Assembly: GCF_009766005.1 (NCBI RefSeq)
Contig: NZ_LMUK01000009.1
Span: 109,045-173,044 of the forward strand
Reading direction: 5' to 3'
DNA: 64,000 nucleotides
From: Bradyrhizobium sp. S69
GTDB taxonomy: Bacteria; Pseudomonadota; Alphaproteobacteria; Rhizobiales; Xanthobacteraceae
Below, one piece after another: positions 40,006-48,641 of this stretch (positions are counted from its first letter, which is position 1; every line of letters begins with the position of its first letter). Position numbers and translations under genes: made by a program. Below the pieces are notes generated by a model. It saw only the letters and a list, made by a program, of their open reading frames with translations. It ran no database searches and had not been told where the DNA came from.

Positions 40006-41694
40006 ATGGCCGGTGAAGATCGCATTCTCGCAGGCGGCGCCAAGTACATCGATTTCCAGACCGATCCGTCGCGTTACCGGCATTGGAAGATCGCCGTCGA
40101 TGGCGACGTCGCGACGCTGACGATGGATGTCGATGAGAATAGCGGGCTGTTCGAGGGCTATCAGCTCAAGCTGAATTCCTACGATCTCGGCGTCGACATC
40201 GAACTCGCCGACGCGGTGCAGCGGCTGCGGTTCGAGCATCCCGGCGTCAAGGTCGTGGTGGTGCGCTCGGGCAAGAACCGGGTGTTCTGCGCCGGCGCCA
40301 ATATCCGCATGCTGGCGGGGGCGACCCACGCCCATAAAGTCAATTTCTGCAAATTCACCAACGAGACTCGCAACGGGCTGGAAGATTCCAGCGAGAATTC
40401 CGGGCAGCGCTTCATCACCGTGGTCAACGGCACCGCGGCCGGCGGCGGCTATGAGCTGGCGCTGGCGACCGATCACATCATCCTCGCCGACGATGGCGCC
40501 GCCGCGGTGTCGCTGCCTGAAGTGCCGCTGCTGGCGGTGCTGCCGGGCACCGGCGGGCTGACGCGGGTGGTCGACAAGCGCAAGGTGCGCCGCGACCATG
40601 CGGATTTCTTCTGCACCATCGAGGAAGGCATCAAGGGCAAGCGCGCGGTGCAGTGGCGGCTGGTCGACGAGATCGCGCCCACCAGCAGACTGGAAGCGAA
40701 AATCACCGAGCGCGCGACGCAATTCGCCGCGGCTTCGAAGCGTAATGGCAACGGCCGTGGCATCGTGCTGACCAAGCTCGAGCGCACCATCGACGACAGC
40801 GCGATCCGCTACGGCTTTGTCAGCGTCGACATCAATCGCGCCGAGCGCATCGCCACCATCTCGATCAAGGCGCCGGAAACGGCGCCGCCCGCCGATATCG
40901 ACGGCATGATCGCGCAAGGCGCGTCGTTCTGGCCGTTGCAGGTCGCGCGCGAGCTGGACGATGCGATCCTGCATCTGCGCATCAACGAGCTTCAGACCGC
41001 GATGCTGCTGTTCAAGTCGCATGGCGAGCGCGCCAATGTCGCGGCCTGCGACGGCTTTCTCGAAGCCAACAAGGCGCATTGGCTGGTCAACGAGATCAGG
41101 CATTACTGGAAGCGCGTGCTCAAGCGCATCGACGTCACCTCGCGCACGCTGGTGACCCTGGTCGAGCCGGGCTCGTGCTTCGTCGGCACCTTGGCCGAAT
41201 TGGTGTTCGCTGCCGACCGCTCCTACATGCTGATCGGCCAGAAACAGGGCGATAACCGCCAGCCGCCCGCCATCGAACTCACGGCGATGAATTTCGGCGC
41301 CTATCCGATGAGCCACGGCCTGACCCGGCTGCAATCGCGCTTTCAGGCCGATCCGGCCGATCTGGAACGCGCGCAGGCGGAAATCGGCAAGGCGATCGAT
41401 GCCGAGGAAGCCGAGCAGCTCGGCCTCGTCACCTTCGCGCTCGACGACATCGACTGGGACGACGAGGTTCGGGTGTTTCTGGAGGAGCGCACCAGCTTTT
41501 CCCCGGACGGCCTCACCGGCATGGAAGCGAATTTGCGCTTCGTCGGGCCTGAGACCATGGAATCGAAAATCTTCTCGCGCCTGACGGCGTGGCAGAACTG
41601 GATCTTCCAGCGCCCCAACGCGGTCGGCGAAGACGGCGCGCTGCGCCGCTACGGCACCGGCCAAAAGGCGCAGTTCGATATGACGCGGATTTGA
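40006..41694 (+). CDS. boxC: 2,3-Epoxybenzoyl-CoA dihydrolase
   Basis: A 562-residue crotonase-superfamily enzyme that opens the epoxidised benzoyl-CoA ring by adding two waters, giving 3,4-dehydroadipyl-CoA semialdehyde and formate. BoxC features are the N-terminal DFQTDPSRYRHWKI, the oxyanion-hole regions FCAGANIRMLAG and NGTAAGGGYELALA, and a second crotonase-like half. Length equals known BoxC (about 550). An in-frame ATG at 39964 lies inside the operator palindrome, so 40006 is preferred. Confidence 0.95.
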   Translation: MAGEDRILAGGAKYIDFQTDPSRYRHWKIAVDGDVATLTMDVDENSGLFEGYQLKLNSYDLGVDIELADAVQRLRFEHPGVKVVVVRSGKNRVFCAGANIRMLAGATHAHKVNFCKFTNETRNGLEDSSENSGQRFITVVNGTAAGGGYELALATDHIILADDGAAAVSLPEVPLLAVLPGTGGLTRVVDKRKVRRDHADFFCTIEEGIKGKRAVQWRLVDEIAPTSRLEAKITERATQFAAASKRNGNGRGIVLTKLERTIDDSAIRYGFVSVDINRAERIATISIKAPETAPPADIDGMIAQGASFWPLQVARELDDAILHLRINELQTAMLLFKSHGERANVAACDGFLEANKAHWLVNEIRHYWKRVLKRIDVTSRTLVTLVEPGSCFVGTLAELVFAADRSYMLIGQKQGDNRQPPAIELTAMNFGAYPMSHGLTRLQSRFQADPADLERAQAEIGKAIDAEEAEQLGLVTFALDDIDWDDEVRVFLEERTSFSPDGLTGMEANLRFVGPETMESKIFSRLTAWQNWIFQRPNAVGEDGALRRYGTGQKAQFDMTRI

Positions 41695-41707
41695 GAAAAG
41701 TTTGCAG

Positions 41708-41794
41708 CGTCATGGCCGGGCTTGACCCGGCCATCCACGTCTTTTCGCGCTCGAAGAGAAGGCGTGGATGCCCGGCACAAGGCCGGGCATGACG
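41708..41794. repeat. Palindromic repeat between boxC and boxB
   Basis: An 87-bp element with ends CGTCATGGCCGGG and CCGGGCATGACG, 14 bases after the boxC stop. It is of the same family as 38917-39043. In an operon it may act as an RNA-processing or stabilising stem. Confidence 0.8.
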
Positions 41795-41818
41795 GAAAAT
41801 GTAGCCAAGGAGCACGCC

Positions 41819-43264
41819 ATGAACGTCATGAACGTCGATTACTCCACCAAGATTCCCAACAACGTGAATCTGTCCGAGGATCGCCAGGTGCTGAAAGCGC
41901 TGGAGGGCTGGCATCCCGGCTACATGGATTGGTGGAGCGACATGGGGCCGGAAGGCTTCCAGCAATCGCTGGTCTATCTGCGCACCGCTTATTCGGTCGA
42001 TCCGCGCGGCTGGGCCAAGTTCGATTATGTGAAAATGCCGGACTATCGCTGGGGCATCCTGCTGGCGCCGCAGGAAGAAAACCGCGTGATTCCGTTCGGC
42101 GAGAATTTCGGCAAGCCGGCCTGGCAGGAAGTGCCGGGCGAGCATCGCGCCACGCTGCGCCGCCTGATCGTGATCCAGGGCGACACCGAGCCCGCTTCGG
42201 TCGAGCAGCAGCGTTTTCTCGGCAAGACCGCGCCGTCGCTGTATGACCTGCGCAACCTGTTCCAGGTCAATGTCGAGGAAGGTCGCCATCTCTGGGCGAT
42301 GGTCTATCTTCTGCAGAAATATTTCGGCCGCGACGGCCGCGAGGAAGCCGACGATTTGTTGCGCCGGCGTTCCGGCGACGCCGACAGCCCGCGCATGCTC
42401 GGCGCCTTCAACGAGGCGACGCCGGACTGGCTGTCGTTCTTCATGTTCACCTATTTCACCGACCGCGACGGCAAGATGCAGTTGCACTCGCTGGCGCAGT
42501 CCGGTTTCGATCCGCTGTCGCGCACCTGCCGCTTCATGCTGACCGAAGAGGCGCATCATATGTTCGTCGGCGAGACCGGCATCAGTCGCGTCGTGCAGCG
42601 GACCTGCGAGGCCATGAAGGCCGCCGGCATCAGCGACCCCGAGGATATCGCCAAGGTGCGGGCGCTGGGCGTGATCGACCTGCCGACCATCCAGAAGAAA
42701 CTGAACCTGCATTACTCGCTGTCGCTGGACCTGTTCGGCTCGGAAGTCTCGACCAACGCCGCCAACGCCTTCAACGCCGGCATCAAGGGCCGCTACAAGG
42801 AGACCGCGATCGAGGACGATCACCGTTTGCAGAACTCGACCTATCCGGTGCTCAAGCTGATCGACGGCAAGGTCAAGCGGGTCGATGAGCCGGCGCTCAC
42901 CGCGCTCAACATGCGGCTGCGCGACGACTACACACAGGACTGCGCCAAGGGGCTGTTGCGCTGGAACAAGATCATTGCGCTGGCCGGCTACGATATCCGC
43001 CTGGAGTTGCCGAATGTCGCGTTCCATCGCCAGATCGGCGAATTCAGGGACATCAACGCCACCCCGGACGGCCTGCTGATCGACGACGCCACTTGGAACA
43101 GACGCAAGGGCGAGTGGGTGCCGTCGGCGGCCGACGGCGATTTCATCGCCTCGCTGATGAAGCCCGTCACCGAAGCGGGCGAGTTCGCCTCGTGGATCTC
43201 TCCGCCCAAGGTCGGGATCGACAACAAGCCCGGCGATTTCGAGTATGTGAAGATCGATACCTAA
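41819..43264 (+). CDS. boxB: Benzoyl-CoA 2,3-epoxidase, oxygenase component
   Basis: A 481-residue di-iron oxygenase that epoxidises benzoyl-CoA with O2. Carboxylate/His iron ligands are visible in VEEGRHLW (Glu153-His157 region) and TEEAHHMF (Glu243-His247 region). The start MNVMNVDYSTK has AAGGAGC 7 bases upstream; the in-frame extension to 41768 is repeat DNA. The enzyme needs the BoxA ferredoxin-reductase, whose gene is not in this window. It follows boxC and precedes a second alpha/beta hydrolase 19 bp away. Confidence 0.95.
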   Translation: MNVMNVDYSTKIPNNVNLSEDRQVLKALEGWHPGYMDWWSDMGPEGFQQSLVYLRTAYSVDPRGWAKFDYVKMPDYRWGILLAPQEENRVIPFGENFGKPAWQEVPGEHRATLRRLIVIQGDTEPASVEQQRFLGKTAPSLYDLRNLFQVNVEEGRHLWAMVYLLQKYFGRDGREEADDLLRRRSGDADSPRMLGAFNEATPDWLSFFMFTYFTDRDGKMQLHSLAQSGFDPLSRTCRFMLTEEAHHMFVGETGISRVVQRTCEAMKAAGISDPEDIAKVRALGVIDLPTIQKKLNLHYSLSLDLFGSEVSTNAANAFNAGIKGRYKETAIEDDHRLQNSTYPVLKLIDGKVKRVDEPALTALNMRLRDDYTQDCAKGLLRWNKIIALAGYDIRLELPNVAFHRQIGEFRDINATPDGLLIDDATWNRRKGEWVPSAADGDFIASLMKPVTEAGEFASWISPPKVGIDNKPGDFEYVKIDT

Positions 43265-43283
43265 GCTGGATGTTGGGGTGGTG

Positions 43284-44123
43284 ATGAGCGAACAGAGTTT
43301 TCCGGGCGCGGCCTTGCGCCCGCTGCGGCTTGCGATCGGCGGCCAGACCATCACGGGCTTCGAGAGCCCGGGCACCGGCCGCCCGATCCTGCTGGTCCAC
43401 GGCAACTCGTCGTCATCCCGGATCTGGCAGAAGCAGCTGCAGGGGCCGCTCGGCGCGAAATATCGACTGATTGCGATCGACCTGCCGGGTCACGGCGCCT
43501 CGTCGCCGCCGCCCAATCCGGAGCAGGATTATTCAGGTCCGGGCTATGCGGGCTGCCTCGCGGCCGTCGCGCGCGAACTCGGCCTAAAGGACGCGGTGGT
43601 GGTGGGCTGGAGCCTTGGCGGACATGCGGTGCTCAATGCCGCGGCGTCGCTGCCGATGGCGGCAGGGTTGATGATTTTCGGCACGCCGCCGATCGGCAAG
43701 ACGCCCGACGGATTTGCCGGCTTCAAGGGGTTGTCGGCCGTAGCCTTCACGCCGGCGCCGAGTGACGCGGAAATCGAGGAGTGGCTGAAAACGTCCTTTG
43801 CGCCGGGCTATGCGCCGGTGCCGTCCTTTGTCGCTGCCGATTTTCGTCAAACCGACGGCAACGCGCGAGGCTATCTCGGCGCCGCCGTGCAGGCTGGCCG
43901 CTTCGACGACGAGGTCGAGATCGTGCGCCATCTCAAGATTCCGCTCGCGATCGTGCAGGGTGGCGAAGAGCAGATCGTCGATCTCGGCTATTTGCAGCGG
44001 CTGGCCGCCCCGACGCTGTGGCGCGGGCAGGTTCAGGTGATCGAAGGCGCCGGCCACGCCACGCAATGGGAGAAGGCTGAAGCCTTCGACCGCATCGTCG
44101 ACGAGTTCGCGTCGAGCCTTTGA
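43284..44123 (+). CDS. Second alpha/beta hydrolase of the box cluster
   Basis: A 279-residue serine hydrolase. The oxyanion region is LLVHGNSSSSRIW, the nucleophile elbow is GWSLGGH (near 115) and the His is in IEGAGHATQWEK. The acid position near VQGGEEQIVDLG holds Glu rather than Asp. It differs from the hydrolase at 39057 in almost every loop. It starts 19 bp after boxB, so it is very likely cotranscribed. The role is unknown; thioester editing or 3-oxoadipate lactonase-type hydrolysis are options. Confidence 0.83.
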   Translation: MSEQSFPGAALRPLRLAIGGQTITGFESPGTGRPILLVHGNSSSSRIWQKQLQGPLGAKYRLIAIDLPGHGASSPPPNPEQDYSGPGYAGCLAAVARELGLKDAVVVGWSLGGHAVLNAAASLPMAAGLMIFGTPPIGKTPDGFAGFKGLSAVAFTPAPSDAEIEEWLKTSFAPGYAPVPSFVAADFRQTDGNARGYLGAAVQAGRFDDEVEIVRHLKIPLAIVQGGEEQIVDLGYLQRLAAPTLWRGQVQVIEGAGHATQWEKAEAFDRIVDEFASSL

Positions 44124-44136
44124 AGCTACCTCGGCC

Positions 44137-44241
44137 GTCATCCTGAGGAGCGCGCCCTTGCGCGCGTCTCGAAGGATGGACACAACACATGGACTCGCGG
44201 CCATCCTTCGAGGCTCGCAAGAGCTCGCACCTCAGGATGAC
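44137..44241. repeat. Dispersed palindromic repeat, family A
   Basis: From GTCATCCTGAGG to CCTCAGGATGAC, with the inner CGAAGGATGG/CCATCCTTCG pair. It lies 13 bp after the hydrolase stop and is the same family as 2827-2937. Confidence 0.85.
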
Positions 44242-44274
44242 GTCCGAGATAGATTCACAGGCTCTGGGAGCGTG

Positions 44275-44318
44275 AATAGCGAATAGAAAAAATACCATTC
44301 GCTATTCGCTACGCGCCG
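44275..44318. terminator. Hairpin between convergent genes
   Basis: GTGAATAGCGAATAG pairs imperfectly with CATTCGCTATTCGCTAC around an A-rich loop (AAAAAATAC). It lies just before the SDR stop codon and ends the convergent hydrolase side. It uses the same GAATAGC units as 13402-13459. Confidence 0.5.
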
Positions 44319-44319
44319 C

Positions 44320-45120
44320 CTAGCCCGCGATCTCCAGTCCCGGGTTGGCGTAGACGACACCACCATCGACGGCGATGGTGTTGCCGACCACGTAGTCACC
44401 GGCGCGCGACGCGAGATAGATCGCTATACCCGCCATGTCCTCGTCGGCGCCGATGCGTCGCGATGGAATGCGCTGTGCGACTTCGTCACTATGGTCGCGT
44501 GCGGCCCGGTTCATGTCCGACTTGAACGCGCCCGGCGCGATCGCGGTGACGTTGATGTGGTCCTTGATCAGTTTGGTCGCCATGCGCCGGGTCAGATGGA
44601 TCACCGCGGCCTTGCTCGCGGCGTAGGAATAGGTTTCGCCGGGATTGACGAAAATGCCGTCGACCGAGGCGATGTTGATGACCTTGGCGGGCCGTTCGTG
44701 CGACGCCGCGGCGCGCAGCGGCTTCGCCAGCGCCTTGGTCAGGAAGAACAGCGACTTGACGTTGAGGTCCATCACCTTGTCCCAGCCGCTTTCCGGGAAT
44801 TCGTCGAAGTCGGCACCCCAGGCGGCACCCGCATTGTTGACGAGGATGTCGAGTTTCGGCTCGCGCTTGATGATTTCGGCGGCGAGTTTTTCGCAACCTT
44901 CGACCGTCGAAATATCGATCGGCAATGCGATGCATTCGCCGCCATATTCCGCCGTGAGCTCCTTGGCGGTGGCCTCGCACGGCCCGGCCTTGCGCGCGGT
45001 GATATAGACCCTGGCCGCACCCTGATGCAGGAAGCCGCCCGCGATCATCTTGCCGATGCCGCGAGATCCGCCGGTCACCAATGCGACGCGGCCAGAAAGC
45101 GAGAACAGATCCTTGAACAT
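44320..45120 (-). CDS. SDR-family oxidoreductase
   Basis: A 266-residue classical SDR. The cofactor motif TGGSRGIG is at residues 16-23, NNAG is in VNNAGAAWG, the catalytic Ser is in NIASVDG and YxxxK is in YAASKAA. Insertions around EFPESGWDKVMDLN are typical of the gluconate-5-dehydrogenase/RhlG-like group. GGAGGAACGC precedes ATG 45120; the longer frame is repeat DNA. It converges on the box operon, so it is not part of it. The substrate is unknown. Confidence 0.88.
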   Translation of the reverse strand: MFKDLFSLSGRVALVTGGSRGIGKMIAGGFLHQGAARVYITARKAGPCEATAKELTAEYGGECIALPIDISTVEGCEKLAAEIIKREPKLDILVNNAGAAWGADFDEFPESGWDKVMDLNVKSLFFLTKALAKPLRAAASHERPAKVINIASVDGIFVNPGETYSYAASKAAVIHLTRRMATKLIKDHINVTAIAPGAFKSDMNRAARDHSDEVAQRIPSRRIGADEDMAGIAIYLASRAGDYVVGNTIAVDGGVVYANPGLEIAG

Positions 45121-45235
45121 GCGTTCCTCCATTTGCGTTTGAGTGTGGTTTTGAGGCGGGAGCATTTGCGAGTCAAGGAAATGACTTGATGTACATGTAG
45201 CCCTCATCCTGAAAGCCTGCGAAGCTATCTCGGAC

Positions 45236-45342
45236 GTCATCCTGAGGTGCGCGCTCTTTCTTGCGCGCCTCGAAGGATGGTGTTCAGCGCAGTGCGTGCG
45301 GCCATCCTTCGAGGCTCGCAAGAGCTCGCACCTCAGGATGAC
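45236..45342. repeat. Dispersed palindromic repeat, family A
   Basis: A family A element, preceded by GAAGCTATCTCGGAC as is the copy at 60052. It separates the SDR and polysaccharide deacetylase genes. Confidence 0.85.
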
Positions 45343-45363
45343 GGCTTGCAGGCGTCGATGACC

Positions 45364-46422
45364 CTACGCCGCGTCGACGCGGCGGAAGCCGTTCCACATC
45401 GCGGTGGCGGCGCCCGAGGTCAGCACCGGCAGGATCCGCGCGTCCTGATAGTTGCCGTTGAGCGAGACCCGCGGCAGCGCCGTCAGATGCCGGGCGTTCT
45501 CGGGAAACACCATGCCCGGCCGCGTCGTCACCGCGGTCTTGAAGCCGCTGGCGCGCGCCAGCGCGAACTCGCGGGCGCCGGCCGCGATCCTGTCGCCATA
45601 GGGATAAGCGAGATGGAGGATCTGGCGCTGCAACACGCCTTCGATCCGCGCGCGGCTGGTCGCCATTTCGTGGGTGGCGTTGGCTTCGGTCTGCTGCGCC
45701 AGATTGCAATGGGTGATGGTATGCGCGCCGATCGAAATCAACGGATCGTCGGCGAATGTTTTCAACTCATCCCAGGACATGCAGAGCGAAGGACAGATCG
45801 CGGCCTCATCGATGCCGTGACGTTTGCACAGCGCGGTCATTTCGCGCTGGACATCGAACTCACCCGGCAATCCGCGCAGCCAGGTGTGCAGCCGGTCGAA
45901 CGCGGCCTGCTTGGCTGCCGCCGTGGTGGTATCGAGGTGGACCGCCGTGCCGCCGATCTCGACGTCGATCCGGGAGGCCTTGGCGATCACCATCTCCAGC
46001 GCGATCCACCACAGCCGGCCGCTTCCTTCGGCGAAATCGCTGGCGACATAAACGGTGCAGGGTGCGTCGAATTCACGCAGCACCGGCAGCGCGAAATCCC
46101 GGTTGTCACGATAGCCGTCGTCGAGCGTGAAGCAGGCGAAGCGCCGCGCGAAATGACGTTCGGTCAATCGCTGATGCACCTCGTCCATGGTGACGATGTC
46201 GATGCCCTGGGTCCGCAGGTGCGACAGCATGGAGCGCAGGAACTCGGGCGTGATTTCGAGATGCCGGTTCGGCTGGAACGCGGCGTCGCGGCCGGCGCGA
46301 ACATGATGCAGCATGAAAATAGCGCCGACGCCCGCGAAAATCGGCCGCAACAGATGGTGGGCGCGGCTGAAGTAAAGCGCTTCCAGCCCGGCGCGGATCA
46401 CAGTGTTGCGAAACTGGTTCAT
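45364..46422 (-). CDS. Polysaccharide deacetylase family protein
   Basis: A 352-residue NodB-homology (CE4-like) protein. The metal-binding Asp pair is in FTLDDGYRDN (near 95), and HTITHCNL near 230 provides the HxxxH metal ligands. The YPYG motif (HLAYPYGD, near 270) and LHHVRAG near the N-terminus complete the family pattern. A weakly hydrophobic N-terminus (LLRPIFAGVGAIFMLHH) may anchor it; no clear cleavable signal is seen. The start MNQFRNTVIRAG is chosen; the upstream frame contains three 13-bp tandem repeats. It is probably involved in cell-envelope or exopolysaccharide modification. Confidence 0.85.
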   Translation of the reverse strand: MNQFRNTVIRAGLEALYFSRAHHLLRPIFAGVGAIFMLHHVRAGRDAAFQPNRHLEITPEFLRSMLSHLRTQGIDIVTMDEVHQRLTERHFARRFACFTLDDGYRDNRDFALPVLREFDAPCTVYVASDFAEGSGRLWWIALEMVIAKASRIDVEIGGTAVHLDTTTAAAKQAAFDRLHTWLRGLPGEFDVQREMTALCKRHGIDEAAICPSLCMSWDELKTFADDPLISIGAHTITHCNLAQQTEANATHEMATSRARIEGVLQRQILHLAYPYGDRIAAGAREFALARASGFKTAVTTRPGMVFPENARHLTALPRVSLNGNYQDARILPVLTSGAATAMWNGFRRVDAA

Positions 46423-46442
46423 CAGGAGCGATCGGCCTTGAT

Positions 46443-46481
46443 ATGCAGTCTTGACATGCAGTCTTAACATACAGTCTTGGG
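46443..46481. repeat. Tandem repeat, three 13-bp units
   Basis: ATGCAGTCTTGAC, ATGCAGTCTTAAC and ATACAGTCTTGGG follow without gap, 20 bp upstream of the deacetylase start. They could be a slippage-prone spacer or a set of binding sites. The surrounding gap 46423-46623 otherwise shows nothing clear. Confidence 0.75.
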
Positions 46482-46623
46482 TTGCAGCTTTGAGGCTAGC
46501 GGGCGGCGCTGAAGAAACGGTTAGTCGGACGGTCGCCATTGATCCTATTGTTCCGTGTTATTTCCAGTTTGACAGCCTCGCAAGGGTTTGTTTTCTCTCG
46601 GTTCCCAGACCGCAGGACGGCGA

Positions 46624-48018
46624 ATGCACGGACTTTTCAGATGGAGCAGCAAATGGTGGCCCGGTACAATTCCGTTGGCGATCCTTTGGGTGGTCGCGGC
46701 ATGGTCGAATACCACGCCGCTGGAATCCGATCTCGCGGCGCGCAGCAGCGCAGCGTTGCAGAATAGCGTACTGGACAAGAAGCAAATCGCGGTCGAAGGC
46801 CGCGACGTCACGTTTGCCGCCGATGCTTTTTCGGAAGAAGGCCGTCGCGGCGCGGTTGATTCGGTCGAAGCCGTGCCGGGCGTGCGGCTGGTCAACGACG
46901 AAACCCGCCTCGTTCCGGAAGCCAAGCCGTTCGTCTGGTCGGCTGAGCGGGACGTCGTCCGGGTCACGCTGGGCGGCAATGCGCCGTTGCCGGCCAGCAA
47001 AGGCAAATTGTTCGAGGCGACCCGCACCGCCCTCGGCAATGTCGAGGTCGTCGACCGGATGGACTTGTCGCGGGGCGCGCCGCCACGTTTCGACGACGCG
47101 GCGTTGCTGCTGATCGGTCAGATCGCAAAACTGAAGGTCGGCAAGATCAGCATTTCCGATACCAAGGTCAGCCTTTCCGGGATGGCGCGCGAGCTCGGTG
47201 GCCGCGAAGCGATCGCCGCCGGCCTGAAAAAATTGCCGGAAGGGTTTTCGGTCGCCGCCAATGATATCGAGGCCCCGCCCTATATCTTTCAGGCCTACAA
47301 GGATCCGGTCGCGGTGACGCTGACGCTCACCGGCTATGTGCCGGATAACACGGTGCATACCGCGCTGGTCGCGACCGCCTCGCGAAAATTCTTCAGCGAA
47401 AAAGTGGTCGATAATCTCAAGTCCAGCGTCGGCGCGCCGGCCGGATTCGCAAGCGCGGTGGCGCCGGCGCTGGGCGCGCTGGCGCGGCTGTCGACCGGTA
47501 CGCTGGTGGTGACGGACCGCGAGGTCAAGCTGTCGGGCGACGCCTTCTATGATGCGGCGGCGGTTGCGATCCGCGGCGGTCTGGGCAAGGATTTCCCGCA
47601 AAGCTGGAAATTCAAGGCCGACATTTCCGTCAAGCCCGCGACGGCGCCGGTGGATGCCACGGTGTGCCAACAGTTGTTTTCGGATCTGCTCGCCAAGGGA
47701 AACATCCGCTTCGAATCCGGGCGCGCCGTGATCGATCCGGACTCGGCGGGTCTGCTCGACCGGCTGATCGAAACGGCGATGCGCTGTCCGGCCGCCACGA
47801 TCGAGATATCAGGACATACCGACGGCGACGGTGAAGATGCCTTCAACCAGGCGCTGTCGGAGAAGCGGGCCCAGGCGGTGGCGGATTATCTCGTCAAGGC
47901 AGGGCTGCCCGCCGACCGCTTCACGGCGGTGGGTTACGGCAGCACGCAGCCGATCGCCTCCAACGACACCGACGAAGGCAAGGCGCAGAATCGCCGCATC
48001 GAATTCCTGGTGAAGTGA
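46624..48018 (+). CDS. OmpA-family protein with BON-like repeats
   Basis: A 464-residue envelope protein. An N-terminal hydrophobic segment (TIPLAILWVVAAWSN) acts as signal anchor. The middle, about 50-320, contains repeated BON-like alpha-beta units (for example VEGRDVTFAADAFSEEG and VKLSGDAFYDAAAVAI). The C-terminal OmpA domain (about 345-464) has IRFESGRAVIDPDSAGLLDRL, EISGHTDGDG and LSEKRAQAVADYLVKAGL with RIEFLVK at the end, the peptidoglycan-binding pattern. It overlaps the next gene at TGATG. It likely tethers the envelope to peptidoglycan. Confidence 0.88.
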   Translation: MHGLFRWSSKWWPGTIPLAILWVVAAWSNTTPLESDLAARSSAALQNSVLDKKQIAVEGRDVTFAADAFSEEGRRGAVDSVEAVPGVRLVNDETRLVPEAKPFVWSAERDVVRVTLGGNAPLPASKGKLFEATRTALGNVEVVDRMDLSRGAPPRFDDAALLLIGQIAKLKVGKISISDTKVSLSGMARELGGREAIAAGLKKLPEGFSVAANDIEAPPYIFQAYKDPVAVTLTLTGYVPDNTVHTALVATASRKFFSEKVVDNLKSSVGAPAGFASAVAPALGALARLSTGTLVVTDREVKLSGDAFYDAAAVAIRGGLGKDFPQSWKFKADISVKPATAPVDATVCQQLFSDLLAKGNIRFESGRAVIDPDSAGLLDRLIETAMRCPAATIEISGHTDGDGEDAFNQALSEKRAQAVADYLVKAGLPADRFTAVGYGSTQPIASNDTDEGKAQNRRIEFLVK

Positions 48019-48320
48019 TGGCCATGACATATCTCGTGACGTTTCATTGGGGCTGGCTGGTGGGATCGCTGTTGCTGGGCTTGGCCGCGGGCTGGGTCGC
48101 GGTGGTTCAACGCGGTCAAGGCGTATCGAAGGTGACGGCGCGCTGGCTGTCGTTACTGGTGGCGGCACTCATCGCGGTGGCGCTGGCGCGGCTGGTCCCC
48201 GGCCGGCCCGGCTATTGGCTCGACCTCGGTCTGGTGATGTTTGCGTTATATCTGGCCGGCTGCGCGGTCGGATCGTGGCTGCGCGACTGGGTAGTGTCGC
48301 GCCACCGGCCGGCGGCTTGA
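48018..48320 (+). CDS. Small membrane protein coupled to the OmpA-family gene
   Basis: A protein of about 100 residues with three hydrophobic segments (near 10-28, 42-60 and 66-90). The ATG overlaps the OmpA-family stop (TGATG), so translation is probably coupled. GTG at 48015 or ATG at 48024 are alternatives. I recognise no domain. Conserved coupling of such proteins with BON/OmpA genes suggests a joint envelope role, which is an inference. Confidence 0.7.
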   Translation: MAMTYLVTFHWGWLVGSLLLGLAAGWVAVVQRGQGVSKVTARWLSLLVAALIAVALARLVPGRPGYWLDLGLVMFALYLAGCAVGSWLRDWVVSRHRPAA

Positions 48321-48641
48321 GGCAAAATGCCCCGTCCACCGCCCGTTGACGACAAGGATATCGGCGCCGGCGCCCGCGAATGCAGCAAAACTGTGCATCC
48401 AACGTCATGAATTGCCCGCTAATATCCCCCTAATATATTGAAGGATCGCGTTTTATTCACGCCAAGCGAATTCCACTCCGGCCCAAAACGCGCTACCACA
48501 TGGCGCCGGGAAGTGTGGCGCCAGTGGCGGCGACGTTCGCCCGGCAGCCCGCCGACATGGAAGCGCGCTCAAGCCGCACGCAAGATCACACGTCAAGGTT
48601 CGCCCGCGAGATCGTAGTTGGGATCGCAATTCGAGGTCTAG
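48321..48641. other. Intergenic region without recognised elements
   Basis: No gene is seen in these 321 bp. CTAATAT occurs twice near 48420-48438, and GGCGCC flanks a short loop near 48500-48520. It should hold the promoter of the YbhN-like gene. Confidence 0.4.
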
